From: Acinetobacter sp. CS-2
GTDB lineage: Bacteria; Pseudomonadota; Gammaproteobacteria; Pseudomonadales; Moraxellaceae
Reading direction: 5' to 3'
Length of the DNA: 64,000 nucleotides
Assembly (NCBI RefSeq): GCF_016599715.1
Contig: NZ_CP067019.1
Span: 3,162,001 to 3,226,000, forward strand
The first letter of the stretch is position 1. Each line of letters opens with the position of its first letter. Below are positions 63,693-64,000 of the stretch, one piece after another. Position numbers and translations under genes: made by a program. The notes under the pieces are model-generated. The model made no database searches. It saw nothing but the letters and a program-made list of their open reading frames with translations, and was not told the DNA's origin.

Positions 63693-64000
63693 AGAGCGTT
63701 CAAAATTCTGTGTCAGCCGAATTGGCTAGAGTTTAATTATATCATCGAGCCTGCCTTCAAAGTAAATCGATAACTGTGTGATGGTTTGCCCCCAGTTTGT
63801 CACCGGCATTGTCCATTTTTCAGAAGCCTGTTGAATGCCAATATACAGCAATTTCAGCAGGCTATTTTCATTCGGGAAAGCCCCCTTGGTTTTGGTCAGT
63901 TTTCTGAATTGGCGATGTACTGCTTCAACCGCATTGGTGGTATAAATTGGCTTCCTAACCGCTTTCGGATATTTGAAATAGGCACTGAGTAAATGCCATT
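63693..64000 (-). mobile_element. IS256-family insertion sequence, one end
   Basis: One end of an IS runs from about 63693 to beyond the window. The sequence GAGCGTTCAAAATTCTGTGTCAG near 63694-63716 has the look of an IS256-family terminal inverted repeat (CTGTGTCA core). The transposase C-terminus lies 33 bp inside. The other end and the target duplication are outside the window. Confidence 0.72.
63726..64000 (-). CDS. IS256-family transposase (C-terminal part, 5' end outside window)
   Basis: About 91 codons to a stop at 63726. The visible part reads YFKYPKAVRKPIYTTNAVEAVHRQFRKLTKTKGAFPNENSLLKLLYIGIQQASEKW, typical of the end of IS256/mutator transposases: the T-N-A-V-E-x-x-H/N-x-x-x-R-K stretch contains the final catalytic Glu of the DDE triad. 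The rest of the gene lies beyond base 64000, so intactness cannot be judged. Confidence 0.9.
   Translation of the reverse strand, partial: WHLLSAYFKYPKAVRKPIYTTNAVEAVHRQFRKLTKTKGAFPNENSLLKLLYIGIQQASEKWTMPVTNWGQTITQLSIYFEGRLDDIIKL

Noticed and set aside
1..64000. CRISPR arrays, tRNA or rRNA genes
   Set aside because: No regularly spaced direct repeats, no tRNA cloverleaf with a CCA end and no rRNA-like conserved sequence were seen.

Overview
The window is a stretch of chromosome from a gammaproteobacterium of the Moraxellaceae, almost certainly an Acinetobacter. The grounds are the moderately AT-rich sequence, recognisable Acinetobacter-type proteins (ParE with a GTG start, SerB starting MREIILISFLGPDQ, the short BamC, RcnB-like small secreted proteins) and gene order: dapA-bamC-purC, ileS-lspA-fkpB, yqiA-parE, dsbA/ubiG-gph-yciK. 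Most of it is housekeeping core with short intergenic gaps and many intrinsic terminators. I see no tRNA, rRNA, CRISPR array or intact prophage.

Layout. 1-3345 (minus): an ankyrin protein, an outer-membrane barrel candidate and dsbD (cut by the window edge), then a ribosome hibernation factor. 3839-9301: Tsx/OmpK porin, GNAT acetyltransferase, yqiA-parE and an alpha/beta hydrolase. 9317-9652: a 316-bp structured element that has split a terminator hairpin. 9669-20659: dsbB, gshA, DUF924, a lipoprotein, DUF445, argS, a SPOR protein, psd, a rhodanese and pncB. 21018-32284: dtd, small envelope proteins, serB with divergent ahpA/ytjB, a BASS transporter, pncA, an MhpT-like transporter, dapA-bamC-purC. 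32389-32558: a candidate small RNA. 32626-45379: rarA, ycgN, DUF1328, murJ, ampD, nadC, rph, a desaturase/reductase pair with a divergent FabR/DesT-like repressor, dsbA, ubiG-gph-yciK. 45584-48536: a broken small gene, two RcnB-like proteins and argA. 48866-53676: a sulfonate (ssu) operon. 54023-60522: a RutR-like regulator, a nucleosidase, ribF and ileS-lspA-fkpB.

The most interesting part is 61229-63692. Two related small RNA genes flank a lipoprotein sugar dehydrogenase. Each has a GacA-type upstream box (TGTAAG-N6-CTTACA with one mismatch), exactly 44 nt to a -10 hexamer, and then four hairpins in the same order. All four loops carry AGGA in the first RNA, and the first three do in the second. 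This is the architecture of CsrB/RsmY/RsmZ RNAs that sequester CsrA/RsmA. In the second copy the 3' half of the terminator is missing, exactly where an IS256-family element begins.

How genes work together: DsbA, DsbB and DsbD (periplasmic disulfide formation and isomerisation) are all present at scattered loci. PncA, PncB and NadC cover NAD salvage and synthesis. MurJ and AmpD serve peptidoglycan synthesis and recycling. The ssu operon brings in and desulfonates alkanesulfonates but lacks its own FMN reductase.
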